A program made the translations under genes and the position numbers. From Bacillota bacterium (GTDB taxonomy: Bacteria > Bacillota > Clostridia > Christensenellales > CAG-138), in NCBI GenBank assembly GCA_023458615.1, contig JAEWYV010000141.1, positions 1 to 6,098 of the forward strand: 6,098 bases of DNA. Direction: 5' to 3'. The notes under the pieces are model-generated. The model searched no databases, was not told the DNA's origin, and worked only from the letters and a program-made list of their open reading frames with translations. The stretch's first letter is position 1; each line of letters opens with the position of its first letter. Shown here one piece after another: positions 5,787-6,098 of this stretch.

Positions 5787-5816
5787 CAAAAGGCCACCTA
5801 ATCAGATGGCCTTTTG
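5787..5816 (-). terminator. Hairpin terminator after the small two-helix membrane protein
   Basis: CAAAAGGCCA (5787-5796) and TGGCCTTTTG (5807-5816) are a perfect 10-bp inverted repeat around a 10-base loop. The arm ends in TTTTG in both directions, so on the minus strand it gives a U-tract 14 bases past the stop codon at 5830. It lies between two genes of the same direction and insulates the acetyltransferase gene from upstream transcription. Confidence 0.8.
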
Positions 5817-5829
5817 AAGCATTCGTTTC

Positions 5830-6098
5830 TTAAGCGTTCTTTTGTTTGTAGCCAACAAGGCCGGCAAGCAGCGCGCCAACGCCCGTGATCAAGGACAAAA
5901 TTGCTCCAACGATACGATAACTCTCTGCAGTGTTCGACATGATGTACTGATACATCGCAGTATCCATCACGCCACCATTTTTTGCCATCTCCGCATTCGC
6001 AGTGGAAAGGCCGATCGTTGCCGATGTCAGCACCAGCACAAGACCCAGCATAAACAGCAGAATCAACACCACCATTACGCCGGTATACGTCTGCTTCT
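5830..6098 (-). CDS. Small two-helix membrane protein, function unknown (5' end cut by window edge)
   Basis: I do not recognise the family. An ATG at 6075 would give 81 residues, but it has no ribosome binding site, and the frame continues open to the edge as KQTYTGV directly before it, so the true start is probably outside the window. Visible are a first hydrophobic helix (about VVLILLFMLGLVLVL, next to the 6075 ATG), a polar loop of about 35 residues (TANAEMAKNGGVMDTAMYQYIMSNTAESY), a second helix (IVGAILSLITGVGALLAGLVGY) and a short basic tail KQKNA. Both basic ends likely face the cytoplasm with the loop outside. No catalytic motif is seen. A hairpin terminator follows the stop. Confidence 0.75.
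   Translation of the reverse strand, partial: KQTYTGVMVVLILLFMLGLVLVLTSATIGLSTANAEMAKNGGVMDTAMYQYIMSNTAESYRIVGAILSLITGVGALLAGLVGYKQKNA

Noticed and set aside
1..6098. CRISPR array, tRNA or rRNA genes, insertion sequences, defence genes
   Set aside because: I saw no spaced direct repeat array, no cloverleaf-like or rRNA-like sequence, no transposase or integrase frame, and no nuclease or toxin motifs on either strand.

Overview
The window looks like a chromosomal segment of a low-to-moderate GC Bacillota, most probably a member of the Clostridia. The basis is the gene order Rrf2 regulator - NifS/IscS-type cysteine desulfurase - NifU/IscU-type scaffold, strong AGGAG-type ribosome binding sites, and factor-independent terminators. 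This assignment rests on gene content and style only; no species can be named from the sequence.

Left part (1-2140, minus strand): a three-gene iron-sulfur cluster operon read leftward. It has an Rrf2-family regulator with an IscR-like cysteine cluster, a group I cysteine desulfurase and an IscU-type scaffold cut by the left edge. A good sigma-A type promoter (TTGACA, 17 bp, TATTCT) lies upstream of the regulator. It is overlapped by a perfect inverted repeat, and a 16-bp element downstream of it is repeated in front of the desulfurase gene. The simplest reading is an autoregulated isc operon in which the regulator senses cluster supply.

Middle (2145-3345): an Ogt/MGMT-type DNA repair methyltransferase on the minus strand, divergently transcribed from a small single-span membrane protein on the plus strand. 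The two promoters appear to overlap between about 2675 and 2710. The membrane protein has an extracytoplasmic tail made of 11-residue-multiple repeats and is followed by a GC-rich hairpin.

Right part (3348-6098): a 630-residue polytopic membrane protein with the look of a GT-C type glycosyltransferase, function unknown. A bidirectional terminator separates it from a convergent GNAT acetyltransferase on the minus strand. Next is a second hairpin terminator, then a small two-helix membrane protein on the minus strand whose reading frame runs off the right edge.

No mobile element, CRISPR array, rRNA or tRNA gene was seen. All intergenic gaps are under 110 bases. Most of the content is ordinary housekeeping. 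The least explained items are the GT-C-like protein, the repeat-tailed membrane protein beside it, and the regulatory repeats of the isc operon.
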